From positions 28,207,342 to 28,271,341 of the forward strand of contig OY821745.1 in NCBI GenBank assembly GCA_963682055.1: a stretch of DNA of 64,000 nt, written 5' to 3'. The notes beneath the pieces are model-generated. The model searched no databases. It was not told where the DNA came from and worked only from the letters and a program-made list of their open reading frames with translations. The DNA comes from Primula veris. Taxonomy: Eukaryota; Streptophyta; Magnoliopsida; Ericales; Primulaceae. Numbering within the stretch: position 1 is the stretch's first letter; each line of letters starts with the position of its first letter. Below are positions 1 to 11,277 of the stretch, piece by piece. Both the position numbers and the translations under genes were made by a program.

Positions 1-164
1 TACTATAATAATATTGACTCCAGTCTTTATATAAATCCCCCTAGATAGTACCAAGCAGAAGTAGGGACTTTTTTTGGTAATATTCCCAATGAATATCATG
101 CTAGCTCATGCACTCTTTTTAGTCTTTATCTTCCATTCCATATTGAGACCTTGAATGCATATCT

Positions 165-165
<1 letters not shown>

Positions 166-199
<34 letters not shown>
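166..199. repeat. poly-C tract
   Basis: An uninterrupted run of 34 C residues lies in the presumed intron or upstream part of the HAD-like gene. Such a run is unusual in this AT-rich region and its length is prone to sequencing or assembly error. The rest of 1-820 shows no exon I can defend. Confidence 0.9.
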
Positions 200-201
<2 letters not shown>

Positions 202-820
202 CAGGATAAGGAAGGAAACGAAGAAATGCAATCTAATTTAAGAATGAAATGTTACAAAGCTGATCTGTAAAAATTAAAACTACTCGTCTATGGATCAATG
301 ATACAGTATTATGTATTAGTTACTCGATTAGTAGTTAATCAGTGATACTCTTGTTAATGTTTTGTGCATGAGTTCACATGTCATAAGGGCGGTAGCACTA
401 TTTCATTGTCCGAGCTCTGAGTAATTACTGACTAACAATTGATAACTGAGCTCTCATGTCCACTAATACCTAAAGGTACATCCTCTGCAGACTTTATCCC
501 GGAGTCTCGGATGCTCTAAAGTTTGCAAGCTCAAGGATATATATAGTCACCACAAAACAGGTGTGCAACTAACCCATCCTTTTTCTTCTAATTACAGTAT
601 ATGAACTATATTGGACCTTGCAATGAAGAATTTTATATTTGTGAAATTTTTGCCTTTGCCTATTGTTTTCTCCTGTTTGACTAAAGCTCTTGTTGTAAGA
701 AAATATTACAGAAAATAATTATCTTGCATTAAACATGGTGATGTCAATGTGACCAACCATAGATAAACGAAATTCACAGTAAATATGGTATTCATGGGTC
801 TTTAACTTATTTTGTCGTAG

Positions 821-1703
821 GGCCGCTTCGCTGATGCATTACTGCGGGAGCTTGCAGGAGTTACTATACCGCCCGAAAGGCTTTATGGTCTAGGAACCGG
901 GTGAGTACCGTTATATATTTGGTCTGGTTGAACGTCTAGAAGGTGTTAATTTGTATGTTGTTTCCTGCCAATAAAGTTTTTCACAACAATGAGTTTGCTT
1001 CTCGTATTCTTGCCAGTCCTAAAGTCGAGGTGCTCAAGCAGATTCAAGAGAAACCAGAAAACCAGGGACAGAAATTGCAGTAAGATCCTTTCTGCTTATT
1101 TAAGGGGATTTGATCAATTATTTAAAAAATTCAGTATGTTACTATGAAGTAAAGAATTATTTTGATGTTTCCTTGCAGAATTCACCAGTTAACTATTGAA
1201 AAATAAAAATTATACTTCAATATATCTTTATGCTTTGTAGAAGCAACATGAAACTTTCCTATTTCTCTGAGAAGTACCATTGTTTTCGGTCTTGGATACC
1301 TTAGTAAAATGTGGACCAGAGGTCCGGAATAAAAAGTCTAAACTCTGATAACACAATCATCATGTCATGCGTGCTTGTTGGGTTCTACATTAGCAAAAAC
1401 TCGAGTTTAATGATTTCCTATTTAACAGCTTTGTTGAAGATCGACTTGCAACACTAAAGAATGTCATTAAGGCTCCCGAGCTAGATGGGTGGAATCTTTA
1501 TTTAGGTAATTTTCCCGTACCCAGGCAAACTAAATTTAGATATATGCGATGAATTCTCTTTCCTTTTGGTAAAATTGTAAAGTTTATCATATTTTTGAGT
1601 AGGGGACTGGGGGTATAACACTCCAAAAGAACGGGCAGAAGCAGCTGCTATTCCCAGAATTCGCATTCTCGAGCTATCGGACTTCAGCAAGAAGTTGAAA
1701 TGA
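821..1703 (+). CDS. HAD-like hydrolase family protein, 3' part only
   Basis: Four exons in consistent phase: 821-900, 1017-1079, 1429-1505 and 1603-1703 (stop TGA at 1701). All introns are GT-AG. The exons encode about 106 C-terminal residues, including GRFADALLRELAG, the segment FVEDRLATLKNV with the acidic FVEDR motif, and GDWGYNTPKERAEAA near the end. The VEDR...L and GDWGYN pattern fits the last conserved motifs of a haloacid-dehalogenase fold, where acidic residues bind Mg2+. From memory this is the conserved plant protein annotated at Arabidopsis At2g45990; its substrate is unknown. The N-terminal catalytic aspartate motif is not in the visible exons and must lie upstream, perhaps outside the window. 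The frame is open across all junctions, so the gene looks functional. A possible poly(A) signal AATAAA is near 1938. Confidence 0.75.
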
Positions 1704-3057
1704 TCATTACTCTCTTAAGGGTTTGTAATTTATTACCCATTATATTTACATAAGTCGCATAATACTCAGATGAGCAAACGTGTTTGTGGAACTAAATCGC
1801 CAATTCTTGTTAAAGCAACCTATTATGACCATTATAATAAGCTGTCTCAAGGGTCCTTTTACATTTTTGGTTCATTAAATAGGTGTTGAAACCTGACCAC
1901 GAGCTTCAGCCTTGAGTTGTATCTTGTTTTTTTAGAGCAATAAAACAAGTATTTACACATGCAAGTTAGGCTCCAGTTGGTTGAGAACAAAAAATATTGG
2001 GTGAAAATGTTCAACTGTAAAAGAAACTCAAACTACACATTTTTTGAGTTATATCATTGCCTTATTTGAATTCTGTAGAATGGTTCAAGGGGTAACTACT
2101 TTTTCAAACCTTATAATTAATCCACTTTAGTAAGATTTACTTCACGTGATTTATTTACCCCGATTTCCATTAGAATAGAGCTTAATCTAAATACGTAGCT
2201 TCTCTACTAAATTCCATCTGAACCTCATCCCACGACATTTTAGGCAAAGAGAAAACAATGGCGAAGGAAAAATTAAATTAAACTTTAGATGAAGTTCATC
2301 AAAAACAACTACTATACCGTATTACAAAGACGGTAAGAGGTGTCGACTCCATGAATAGACAAACAAAAGGGCAAGGGGATAGAGAAATATGGAGAAGACA
2401 GTTGCACATGAAAAGATAGCGAGAAGAGACGTAAAAGCAGGGAGGGAGATGGATTATACTCAAAAGTCGTCACCCTGTTGGACGGGACAACGAACCGCTC
2501 TTCTTGGTTCCATAGTTATTTCTATTTAACAGGGACTTTGGATGTATATAAATATATGGAGCATCCTATATTTTTCATTAAATACTGTCGTAGTTTTGAA
2601 GTAAAACCGGACGATTTTGGGTAACTTTAAAGAGGCTGCCGATTGTAGTGAAATGGTTTTACACTTCATATATAGGATCAGGAACATACAAAACAGAACA
2701 ATCGCCCATGCCAGCTTTAGTTTATGCCCGTTAGGTTGCAGCTTTTTAGCTCGGTATATTTTATTTTTTTACTTATAAGTCCAAATTTGTTTCGCTGGTT
2801 GGCTTAAGTGCTAAACTTCTAGTTTTTACAGGAATGTAAAGGTTAAAATGTCGAGTTGAAGTAGTCAACAAGATAAGCTCAATTTCCACTAATGTATTTT
2901 GCTGTCTCAGATGATGAGTATAACCGGCTTAGACTTGATACAATAATTTTGAAACTTTTGTTAAACAGACAAATAATAACCTTACAATCTCGCAATAAAA
3001 TATTGTTTTTGTACTTTGTAATTGTACAATCAACCTTAACAAGTTAGCAGACTAAAA
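1704..3057. other. 3' flank and intergenic spacer
   Basis: Presumed 3' UTR of the HAD-like gene followed by AT-rich sequence. No open frame, RNA gene or clear repeat is seen. Confidence 0.5.
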
Positions 3058-3441
3058 TTGTTAGTGCAAGTTAATCGATGTGAGCTATGCCAAAATTGTT
3101 TGGAGACTCGAGACCATATATTCTTTAATCGTTTCTCAAGAAGAGTGTGGTCTTGCGTGCTTAGAAAATCCGGTTTTGTGAACTTCGAGGGTCTGTGGAA
3201 CCATTGGGTAAAATGGGCAGCTACCCGGAGTAGAGGAAAATCCGTAGCCGCGGTGATAGGGGATACTACTCGCGGTCACGTGTATTGTATTTGGAAAGAG
3301 AGGAACGCAAGAATCTACCGTGATGCTAAAATTTCTCATGGAAAAGTTATAAAGGATGTCGATGTGCTCGTTGTAGCAAGTCTTAATGGATTTAAAAATG
3401 TATTCCCAAATAGTAGAAATACATTTCTATTTAATGCTTAG
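3058..3441 (+). pseudogene. LINE reverse transcriptase remnant (zf-RVT domain)
   Basis: A 127-codon open stretch reads CELCQNCLETRDHIFF followed by RRVWSCVL. The C-x2-C-x4-ET-x2-H-x-FF-x(n)-VW pattern is the zinc-binding domain found at the C-terminus of reverse transcriptases of plant L1-type non-LTR retrotransposons. The final cysteine expected after FF appears replaced (FNRFSRR). No reverse transcriptase core or endonuclease precedes it, so this is a 5'-truncated, inactive copy. No start codon is convincing. Confidence 0.8.
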
Positions 3442-3535
3442 AAACTAGGTCCCCAATTTATGATACTGGCCTAGATTTTCTTCGATTTTGTTATAGCTCC
3501 CTGACATTGTTGAGCTTAGTCTTTTAATATAGGCT

Positions 3536-3719
3536 CAGGGGGAAGCTAAGTGGGGATGATCGGGTGTCACGGCACCCCCCATAATTTTAGAAATCCCAAG
3601 TGACGCAATTTTTTTTTAGTACAATTTCTTTTAAGGTGTAGATTTGGCACCCCCATAAAAATATGTTACTTGTACATATATTTTGGCACCCCCATTTACA
3701 CATCCTGGCTTCGCCCCTG
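3536..3719. mobile_element. hAT-type MITE, 184 bp
   Basis: The left end CAGGGGGAAGCTAAG and the inverted right end CAGGGGCGAAGCCAGG form imperfect terminal inverted repeats. Subterminal GGCACCCCC motifs occur in both halves. The 8 bp flanks are TATAGGCT (3528-3535) and CATACGCT (3720-3727), agreeing at 6 of 8 positions, as expected for an aged hAT target-site duplication. It sits just downstream of the LINE remnant. Confidence 0.65.
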
Positions 3720-4018
3720 CATACGCTTACTATTAAAAATAAAAAAATAAAAATTAGCAGACTAAAACAGAATCAAATCATCAAATGTTGATTTTATGTC
3801 CAAAAGAAAAAGGATGTTCAAAAGTGAAAAGACAACTAAATATCTATTTTTGATTGTCCGTTCAAAAGACCAAAAGGTAGGAAATAATTTGGTACAATCA
3901 TGAAAATTACAAAACAAATAGTGGTCACAAAGTGTTGTCGGTGTACTTTACGGAAATATCACATCATCACACCCAGCTAGGACCAATCCAATTGAAATTA
4001 TGAATCAAATTATTAATT

Positions 4019-4246
4019 GAGATTGGATTTTTATACTACACTTTTTCTGAAAAAACGCACAAACCGTACATTTAATTTACGGTTTACAGAAATTACATGC
4101 AAACCGTACATTTAATGTACGGTTTGCAAAAATACATGCAAACCGTACATTAAATGTACGGTTTGCATGTAATTTCTGTAAACCGTAAATTAAATGTACG
4201 GTTTGTGCGTTTTTTCAGAAAAAATGTAGTATAAAAATCCAACCTC
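4019..4246. mobile_element. Foldback MULE-type MITE with 9-bp TSD
   Basis: A near-perfect hairpin about 228 bp long. The ends GAGATTGGATTTTTATACTAC and (inverted) GAGGTTGGATTTTTATACTAC differ at one base. The 9-bp direct repeat TTATTAATT flanks it exactly at 4010-4018 and 4247-4255, the size made by Mutator-like transposases. Inside are repeated palindromic units built on AAACCGTACATTTAATGTAC. It has no coding capacity and must have been mobilised in trans. Confidence 0.85.
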
Positions 4247-4398
4247 TTATTAATTTTGGAAAAACATTCAATCTTAAATATTTTAGCTTGATTCAGTCTG
4301 TACATTTTTTTTTTGATAATGTACATTTTAAAGTTTGTTCGTTGCAACTTTTAAAAACAGTTATTTTTGCTTAAAAGATAAACCACATTTAGTTAATC

Positions 4399-4420
4399 CA
4401 GTGGCGGAGCCAGAACTTTT
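4399..4420 (+). mobile_element. Possible solitary hAT terminus
   Basis: The sequence CAGTGGCGGAGCCAGAAC resembles the terminal motif of plant hAT elements (compare the end at 3719). No matching opposite end was found nearby, so this is a fragment at best. Confidence 0.3.
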
Positions 4421-5688
4421 GTCTAGAAAGTCGCATTTTAAATACAAAATCAACCCATGTCGTCTGTAAGAAAAGTTATTATCAAACATAATCAAGTTTA
4501 GATTCCAACATTTTTCTATGAGTTTTTTTAAAAGAAACTGTAAAAGTTTATCTGAAATTAGAACACTGAAAAAATACCATTTATTATAAATCAAGATTGG
4601 ATTTGTTGTTTTTGGAAAATAGGGCTAATTACATTAACTGACCATCTAGAAGTTATTGTTTTCCCTTCTTATAAATTATTATCAAAAACACTAAACATAT
4701 AGGGGATATTAATTAAAAGTAGTGAGGAGACCAGTGAAGAGACTGGATCTTATATTTTATTTTTAAAAATTAAGATTTTGTAGACCTTGTCTTATGTTTT
4801 TATCATGGAAGATGACTACTAATCTTACAAAACAAAACTACCGGGGCGTATAATATTTGGGAGATTTTAAGGAATCACGTTTATAATTAAGTCTAAATGA
4901 AAAGAGTTTGTAAAAGGATGTATGTAGTGTACACGTTTCTATTGCTATTATAAAAGCCAAAATTAGCCTAGTATATTATAGAGAGCAAGGGCAAAATACT
5001 AATTTCAAAAACTCAAATCTGAGCCCCTATGTAGTTCCACCTATGGGTTGATCGGCTTAAAAGTTGTACTTTTTAACGATGTTTAAGATCGATATTGAAC
5101 TCGATTTTCTCTTTCAAACTTAAAGAATCAAGCTTATATACTTAAAAAGCTATAACCAAACACCATTGGATTATTGCCTAGTAGTGAAACGTAAATTGGA
5201 ATAGCTAGATTCTGGAAGGTGATCGATCTCATACTTCATGCTCTGAATATGTAAGTAAGCCATATTAATCTCTTTCGACTAGGCGAACTTTAGAAAGAAT
5301 ATATTCAGAACACATGAGTTAAAACTAATCGGCTGTAACAATTACAAAGTAACAAAGATGAATACTAAGCACGATGGAGACTATAATGTCTTCTTTTATT
5401 TTATTTTGTTTTTATCAAACACTGAATAAGTAAAGAAATATATATATATTGCGTGTTTACTTATATATATTTCCCACTATTCTAACTAAAAGCAAAAGTA
5501 TATTTGCTCAGAATACAGAATACTAGAAGATTATCAGGCTTGTTTGGTGCCCTGGTGGGAACTTCTGCTGCTTATAAATATTAATCAAAATAAGCAGTAC
5601 AAATTGATACTTTTGCTTCATGGGGTAATGACACTTTTTTTAAATATACTCTTAACATATAAACTTTCTTAAAATTATGCATACTTTT

Positions 5689-5815
5689 CCGAAACAGCGT
5701 AGGTGACTCTGAGTCTACAGCCATTGGATATTGCTACAGTACATTTTATATTTTAACTGTAACAATATCCAATGGCTGTAGACTCTGAGTCACTCAGAGT
5801 CAGATACTCTGTTTT
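5689..5815. mobile_element. Small foldback MITE, 127 bp, 9-bp TSD
   Basis: Long inverted arms (about 5703-5740 against 5756-5793) share TACAGCCATTGGATATTG and its complement. The 9-bp repeat CATACTTTT flanks the element at 5680-5688 and 5816-5824, indicating MULE-type insertion. The right arm has an extra CTCAGAGTCAGA stretch absent from the left. Confidence 0.75.
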
Positions 5816-6120
5816 CATACTTTTGCCACATCCATAAAAATTATACTTTGTACTTATTCCATATGATAGTACCAAGCAAGAATAATCAATATATGCCGGC
5901 TGCGGCTAAAAGCTAAATACTAATGTTTTCAAGAAAATGTTACGCATGCACAAAATATGATAAATATGTGTAATTAAATATTCAGATATAAAATTGTACG
6001 CATGCAATGACCCACTAGAAAATTACAAATTGTCTTTATGGAATTCTAAAAAAATAGCCACATGAGATATTAGCTCTTTTCGATATTCTCATCAGATCTG
6101 GCTAGGTGCATGAATGTCGT

Positions 6121-7303
6121 GTTTTTTTTTTTTACATATACAATTTACTTATAACTATAACAGACGTTGGATTGGTAATCTCACGTCTACGTGTCAGTCC
6201 ACGTGTCAGCTGCCAATTTTTTTAAAAAATTTTTCTTTCTTCTGTGATTTTATTTTTCTATGATTTCGTTTTCAAATATCAAAAACTTACTCAATTTTAC
6301 CCAAAAATTTCTTCAATTTTATCCAAAAAAAACTCTAAGTATCAACCATCAAACTCGTTCATATATCAAATTAATATATTTTTTTATCAAATCAACATCA
6401 CTCTACCACTACAATTATTCTCAATTTTACCAAAAAAAAAATTCTTCCAATTTATCCAAAAAAAAATTTCATGTGTGACAATTTTACAAAATATATAAAA
6501 CGAAGGACAATTTTATTTCGTACCAAATTTTGTGTGACAATTCTATTTTGTATCAAATCATGTGTGAAAATTTTATTTTGTTTTACCGTTTGTATTTAAC
6601 CAAGTAATTGAATAACAATAGGCAAGTAATAAATAAGAGATATTAAGCAAAATTCATGAAATGTGAAATACGTAAAATAGCTAACATTTGTTACAACATT
6701 ATAATTATTCATCACGAATGATCTTAATTTGATATAGTAATTAGTTTGGTGGTTGATGATTAAAGTTTATTTTTTGTAAAAATGTGGTATATTTTATTTT
6801 GGTAAATTGAGATATGTTTTTTTTTTTTTGGTAAAGTTGAGGATAAATGTAGTGGTAGAGTGATGTTGATTTGAAAAAAAAATATTAATTTGATATATGA
6901 AGGAGTTTGATGGTTGATGGTTAGAGTTTTTTTTTTTGTGTAAAATTGAGCAAGTTTTTTTTGGGTAAATTGGGAGAGATTTTTTTTTTTTGTAAAATTG
7001 AGGATAATTGTAGTGGTAGAGTGATGTTGATTTTATAAAAAAAAATATTAATTTGATATATGAACGAGTTTGATATTTGATGGTTAGAGTTTTTTTTGGA
7101 TAAAATTGAAGAAGTTTTTGGATAAAATTGGGAAAGTTTTTGATATTTGAAAACGAAATCACAGAAAAACGAAATCACATAAGAAAGGAAAAAAAAAAAA
7201 TTGACAGCTGATACGTGGACTGTCACGTACATGTGGAATGGTATTACCAATCCCAAATCTGTTATAGTTATAAACAAATTGCATATCTAAAAAGAAATCT
7301 CCC
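6121..7303. mobile_element. Long-TIR MULE-type non-autonomous element, 1.18 kb
   Basis: Both ends share inverted sequence reading TTATAACTATAACAGA, then TTGGTAAT, then a GT-rich CACGT-containing stretch, and the arms continue for more than 250 bp towards the centre. The flanking 9-mers GAATGTCGT (6112-6120) and GAATGTCAT (7304-7312) match at 8 of 9 positions. The arms hold internal copies of an AATTTTACCCAAAAA-type motif, which give long but meaningless open frames. No transposase is present. Confidence 0.75.
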
Positions 7304-7469
7304 GAATGTCATACTAGTCGATGTACTCATTTATTAATTCTAGCAACTAGCAAGGAAAACTTTCCGCTCATGCATGCACTTTAAAAACTATTTTTGCCAA
7401 TAAATATAAAAATTAGACTCCTCGTAAATTTGACCACGATCGGAAATTGATGTTGCGCAAGTAATTTGC

Positions 7470-8755
7470 TACTTAGAGATTATTTATAATTAATATATTC
7501 AACTATTAACATATTTCGTTTTATTATACGTACGAACTATGCTGAACTAAAATTTCTGTCCCGATTAGTCTATTTTTATTCAATTTAATCATTAAATTAC
7601 CAAAAAACCCTAATCAAACTTATGTTAGTTTCAGTTTATTATACTTTACTTTAAAAAAAAAAAAAATCACGTTTGTATACAACAATGATTCATTATTCTT
7701 ATTAATTAATTTGGAAATGAACTCAATAGTTATAAAATAAAATCAAATCGGTACCATTACTTTCAAATATACCAAAAAAATATGCAAAAAAGAAAATTAT
7801 AGTATTATTTCTTTATTATTGTTATATATATATAAATATATAATATTATGACCAATAACTAATTAGCTACAAGTACTATAGTTTTATAATTTATTTAGCT
7901 AAAAATATAAGATCTTGAACAAAATTTCATTATAGTCAAAATTTCAAATCGTCATTAAAACATGACTATAATACTTATTAATGGAAATACAATTTCATAT
8001 TTTTCTGTTTAACTAAAGACTAAAAGTAAGTGAAGAACGTAGACTCACACTTTTAGCTAAATAAGTACATGAAGTTATATTAACTGAAAGTTTTTCCTAT
8101 TTATAATTATGTTCTTAATTTCGTTTATCAATAGTTAAAATATCAAACTAAACATAAAATAATTATTATTATTATATCATGTCAGACTAATTTTCAAAAC
8201 ACATAACGCACATGTGATTTTTTTTTTAATTTAATCGTTTAATTTATCTAACAAAAGAATGGTACGATATGTACAACAACAATAATTTACATATCAAAAT
8301 TTGAATATAAGTAACAATCATAAAAATTCACGGAATATAAGCATTATTGGCCTTTTTAATAACATCTCGTTAAACTGCTAAGATTTTTAGAATTTTGTTC
8401 GCTCTGAGATTATTATTTTCATTTTTCATTTTTGTAAAATTATAACCACTCATATTTGAATTTTAATTTATATTCTTGAGTCCATTTTTAAAGTAATTAA
8501 TAATCATTAAGAATCATTGTATACTAAAGTGGAAAAAAAATGAAAGTATATATAGTTTACTAAACTCAAACTAACATAAGTTTGATGAGAGTATTTTAGT
8601 ACTTCAATAATTAAATTGGACAAAGTATACTAATCGAGACATAAACTTTAGTTTAGTATACTAATTAAAAAAAGCAATAGTTCGGTACATTAAAACGAAA
8701 TGTGTTAATAGTTGAATATACTAAACATAAATTATTTTTCATGTATACTACTAAT
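7470..8755. mobile_element. Long-inverted-repeat element, about 1.3 kb
   Basis: Left arm (about 7490-7740) and right arm (about 8490-8740) are inverted copies, sharing TATATTCAACTATTAACA, then TCAAACTTATGTTAGTTT and GTATACAA...ATGATTC. Similarity is patchy with small indels, so the insertion is old. Exact ends and a target duplication could not be fixed. It carries no protein. Confidence 0.6.
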
Positions 8756-8888
8756 ATTATTTCATTTTACATATTAACACTTTTAATGAATTTGTCATGA
8801 CCCTGTGATAGCTAATACCGATTAAAAATCCTTGATACGTATGTTCTTAATAAAAGAAAGAAACAAATAGCTAGGTCTACTTTATATG

Positions 8889-9060
8889 CACTACAAAAAA
8901 ATGCTCAAATAACGACGGGATTAGTGACGGTATTTTTTGTTATGAGCTTATTAACGACGGTTTTTGTGACGGATTTGTGACAGTTTAGTCAATTTGCGAC
9001 AGATTTGTGACAGTTTTTTAAATTAGCGACAGACTTGTGACTGTCTTTATCTCTCACTAA
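8889..9060 (+). mobile_element. CACTA (En/Spm-like) element terminus
   Basis: Begins with CACTACAAAAAA, the hallmark CACTA terminal inverted repeat. It is followed by clustered subterminal motifs AACGACGG, AGTGACGG, TTGTGACGG, TTGCGACAG and TTGTGACAG in the first 170 bp. The opposite end is not clear; TTTTGTAATG near 9073-9082 could be a decayed partner, which would make this a tiny deletion derivative. Confidence 0.65.
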
Positions 9061-9510
9061 ATTAAACATTATTTTGTAATGGTATTTAGTGTGAAAGACT
9101 GAAATTAGTGAATAAAATGCAAGTGCTAAAATGTAAATTCTAACGTATAATGCCTTTATTAGAATATATATAGATGCTTTATGCGTACGTCAGCCTTTTG
9201 AATGCAACGGTTACCGTGAAATTATGGAACAAAGTGTATTAGTTTTGTAATTGCAAATTAATCTCATGATGTCAGCTTTGGAAATACGTACTATATACTT
9301 TCCATATTATTCGGGTTTTTACGTGTGATAAATTATCTCAAGGGTATTCTTTTTTCATGTTCGCTTCTCATATAATAATCTGAAGTTTGATCTGTATAGT
9401 ATCATTTGATTTTTAAAAGACCAGGTAAATGGAAGACTATTCATGCTCAGAGCATTCTTAACTGTCATTGTTAAATTTTATCTATAAGTATAAAATTAGC
9501 TACCAGCGTA

Positions 9511-10463
9511 AATTAACAAAACATAATACTTTTTAAATTAAATTACAAAAAACATATTTTTACAACTTTTTATTATAAAAAACATATCAAACAAATTTAA
9601 ATTTAATGCTTTTTATTCTTTTCTTTATCTCTCTCCTTCATTTTTCTTTCTCACCAATTTTTCTATCTATCTCTTCATTCTTTCCTCTCATCAAATCTTA
9701 CTCTCTCTCTCTTCCATTCTTCTATGTATCTTTATTTAATATTCCACTCTATCTCTCTCCCTTCCTCCACCACGAAAACTCATCACTAACTACCGAACAC
9801 CATCTAGATTATATATTTACGTAGTACACAAATATTACTCTATTTGATATCCCGTAATATATGAAAAATATATGAAATTGGTGAGATTGTTTTCTATTTA
9901 TTGAGTTTTGAGACTATTGTAAACATTGTGGTTTCAGGTTGAAAGAGAAGAATCCATATGTACAATATTGAGAGAAATTCATATGTAGGGTATGAAGTTT
10001 TAAAATTAGGGTATGAAGTTTTGAAATTGGGGTATGAAATTTTAAAATTAGGATATGAAGTTTTGAAATTAGGATATGAAGTTTTGAAATTAGGGTATGA
10101 AGTTTTTGAAATTAGGATATGCAGTTTTTGAAATCAGGGTATGAAGTTTTGAAATTAGGGTATAACGTTTTATAATTAGCATATGCATATTTTGTGGGTT
10201 TTTAATCATTTTTAGAGAGAGATGGATGATTAGCACGTGTTAGAAAGAGGTGCGATTATCGTGTGTTAGAGATATAAGTGCAATTAGATAGAGATATGTT
10301 AGGTTAGAGAGAGATATGTTAGGTGAGAGATATATATGTTAAGTTAGAGAGAAATTAGATTAAGAAATAATAATATATATAAGTATGTTTTTGGTAATTT
10401 AAATTATTAGGGTATGTTTTTGTTAATATAATAGGGGTATGATATGTTTTTGTTAATTGCCCC
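9511..10463 (+). mobile_element. Repeated 1-kb element, copy A
   Basis: Closely related to 44812-45842 in the same orientation. Order: a terminal AATTAACAAAACATA motif, a CT-rich segment, the phrase CCGAACACCATCTAGATTAT, CCCGTAATATATGAAAAATA, a tandem array (about 9960-10180) of a roughly 21-bp unit GGGTATGAAGTTTTGAAATT, a GA-rich segment, and the inverted terminal motif TTTTTGTTAATTGCCCC. The termini are short inverted repeats. No protein is encoded; the superfamily is not clear. Confidence 0.75.
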
Positions 10464-10851
10464 TTATAAGAATATTATACAACATGTCTTATATATTGCA
10501 CAACATTTCATGCGCAAACTATTGTACAAGTAAATAAAAAAACATTATTCCTGAACTTTTTTATTTTGCTCAAATTCTCTTGCAATACCATATCGCCATT
10601 CCATCTACCATATGTATCATCTAAAAAAAACATAATTTCTACTTAGAAAAGTACTTGAGCTATAAAATAAATTAGTAACTACGGATCGAACCATGACCGA
10701 GAAATTCAAATAATTATTTGCAACTTAATCGATTGACTACTACCTCAACTCAATTGATTGTTACCTCCGACGAAGATAAATCGGATTTTGGCCTTGTTAT
10801 GTCCATGATGAATTAAATTTGGGGAAAACAAGTTTGTTTATGGAGATAAAA

Positions 10852-11267
10852 GGGAAAAATGCTTAAATGGTACCTAACCTATCAGCTTTTAGTGATTTGG
10901 TACCCAACCTAACACACTTTTTAATTTGGTACCCAGCCTATATATTTCGCTCCAATTTGGTACCCAATCTAACACTTTTTCTAATTTGGTACCCAACCTA
11001 TATGTTTCGCTCTAATTTGATACCCAACTTATACGTATACAGTCCAATTAAGGGACTCAATCTGTCTTCGATCATCGGTTTTTAACGCATAGGTTGGGTA
11101 CCAAATTAGAAAAAAATGTTAGGTTGAGTACCAAATTAGAAAAAGTGTTAGGTTGTGTACCAAATTAGAGTAAAATGTATAGGTTGGGTACCAATTTAGA
11201 AAGTGTGTTAGGCTGGGTACCAAATCACTAAAGTTAATAGGTTGGGTACTATTTTAACAATTTTCCC
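10852..11267. mobile_element. Foldback MITE built of GGTACCCAACCT units, 10-bp TSD
   Basis: The ends GGGAAAAATGCTTAAATGG and (inverted) GGGAAAATTGTTAAAATAG form the TIR. An exact 10-bp repeat GGAGATAAAA flanks the element (10842-10851 and 11268-11277). The left half is tandem copies of AATTTGGTACCCAACCTA in variants, and the right half carries the inverted form TAGGTTGGGTACCAAATTAG. The whole 416 bp can fold into one long hairpin. The 9-10 bp duplication suggests a Mutator-like origin. Confidence 0.85.
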
Positions 11268-11277
11268 GGAGATAAAA

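Noticed and set aside
205..268. Possible small exon after the poly-C tract (CAACAG before, CTGTAAAA after)
   Set aside because: Splice-like ends exist but the short peptide has no recognisable match to the HAD-like protein and the acceptor tract is a C run.
6244..7277. Several 70-120 codon frames
   Set aside because: They fall in the T/A-rich arms of the inverted-repeat element and mirror each other on opposite strands.
9990..10195. Array of regular ~21-bp units considered as CRISPR
   Set aside because: Units are contiguous with no unique spacers, and this is a plant nuclear region.
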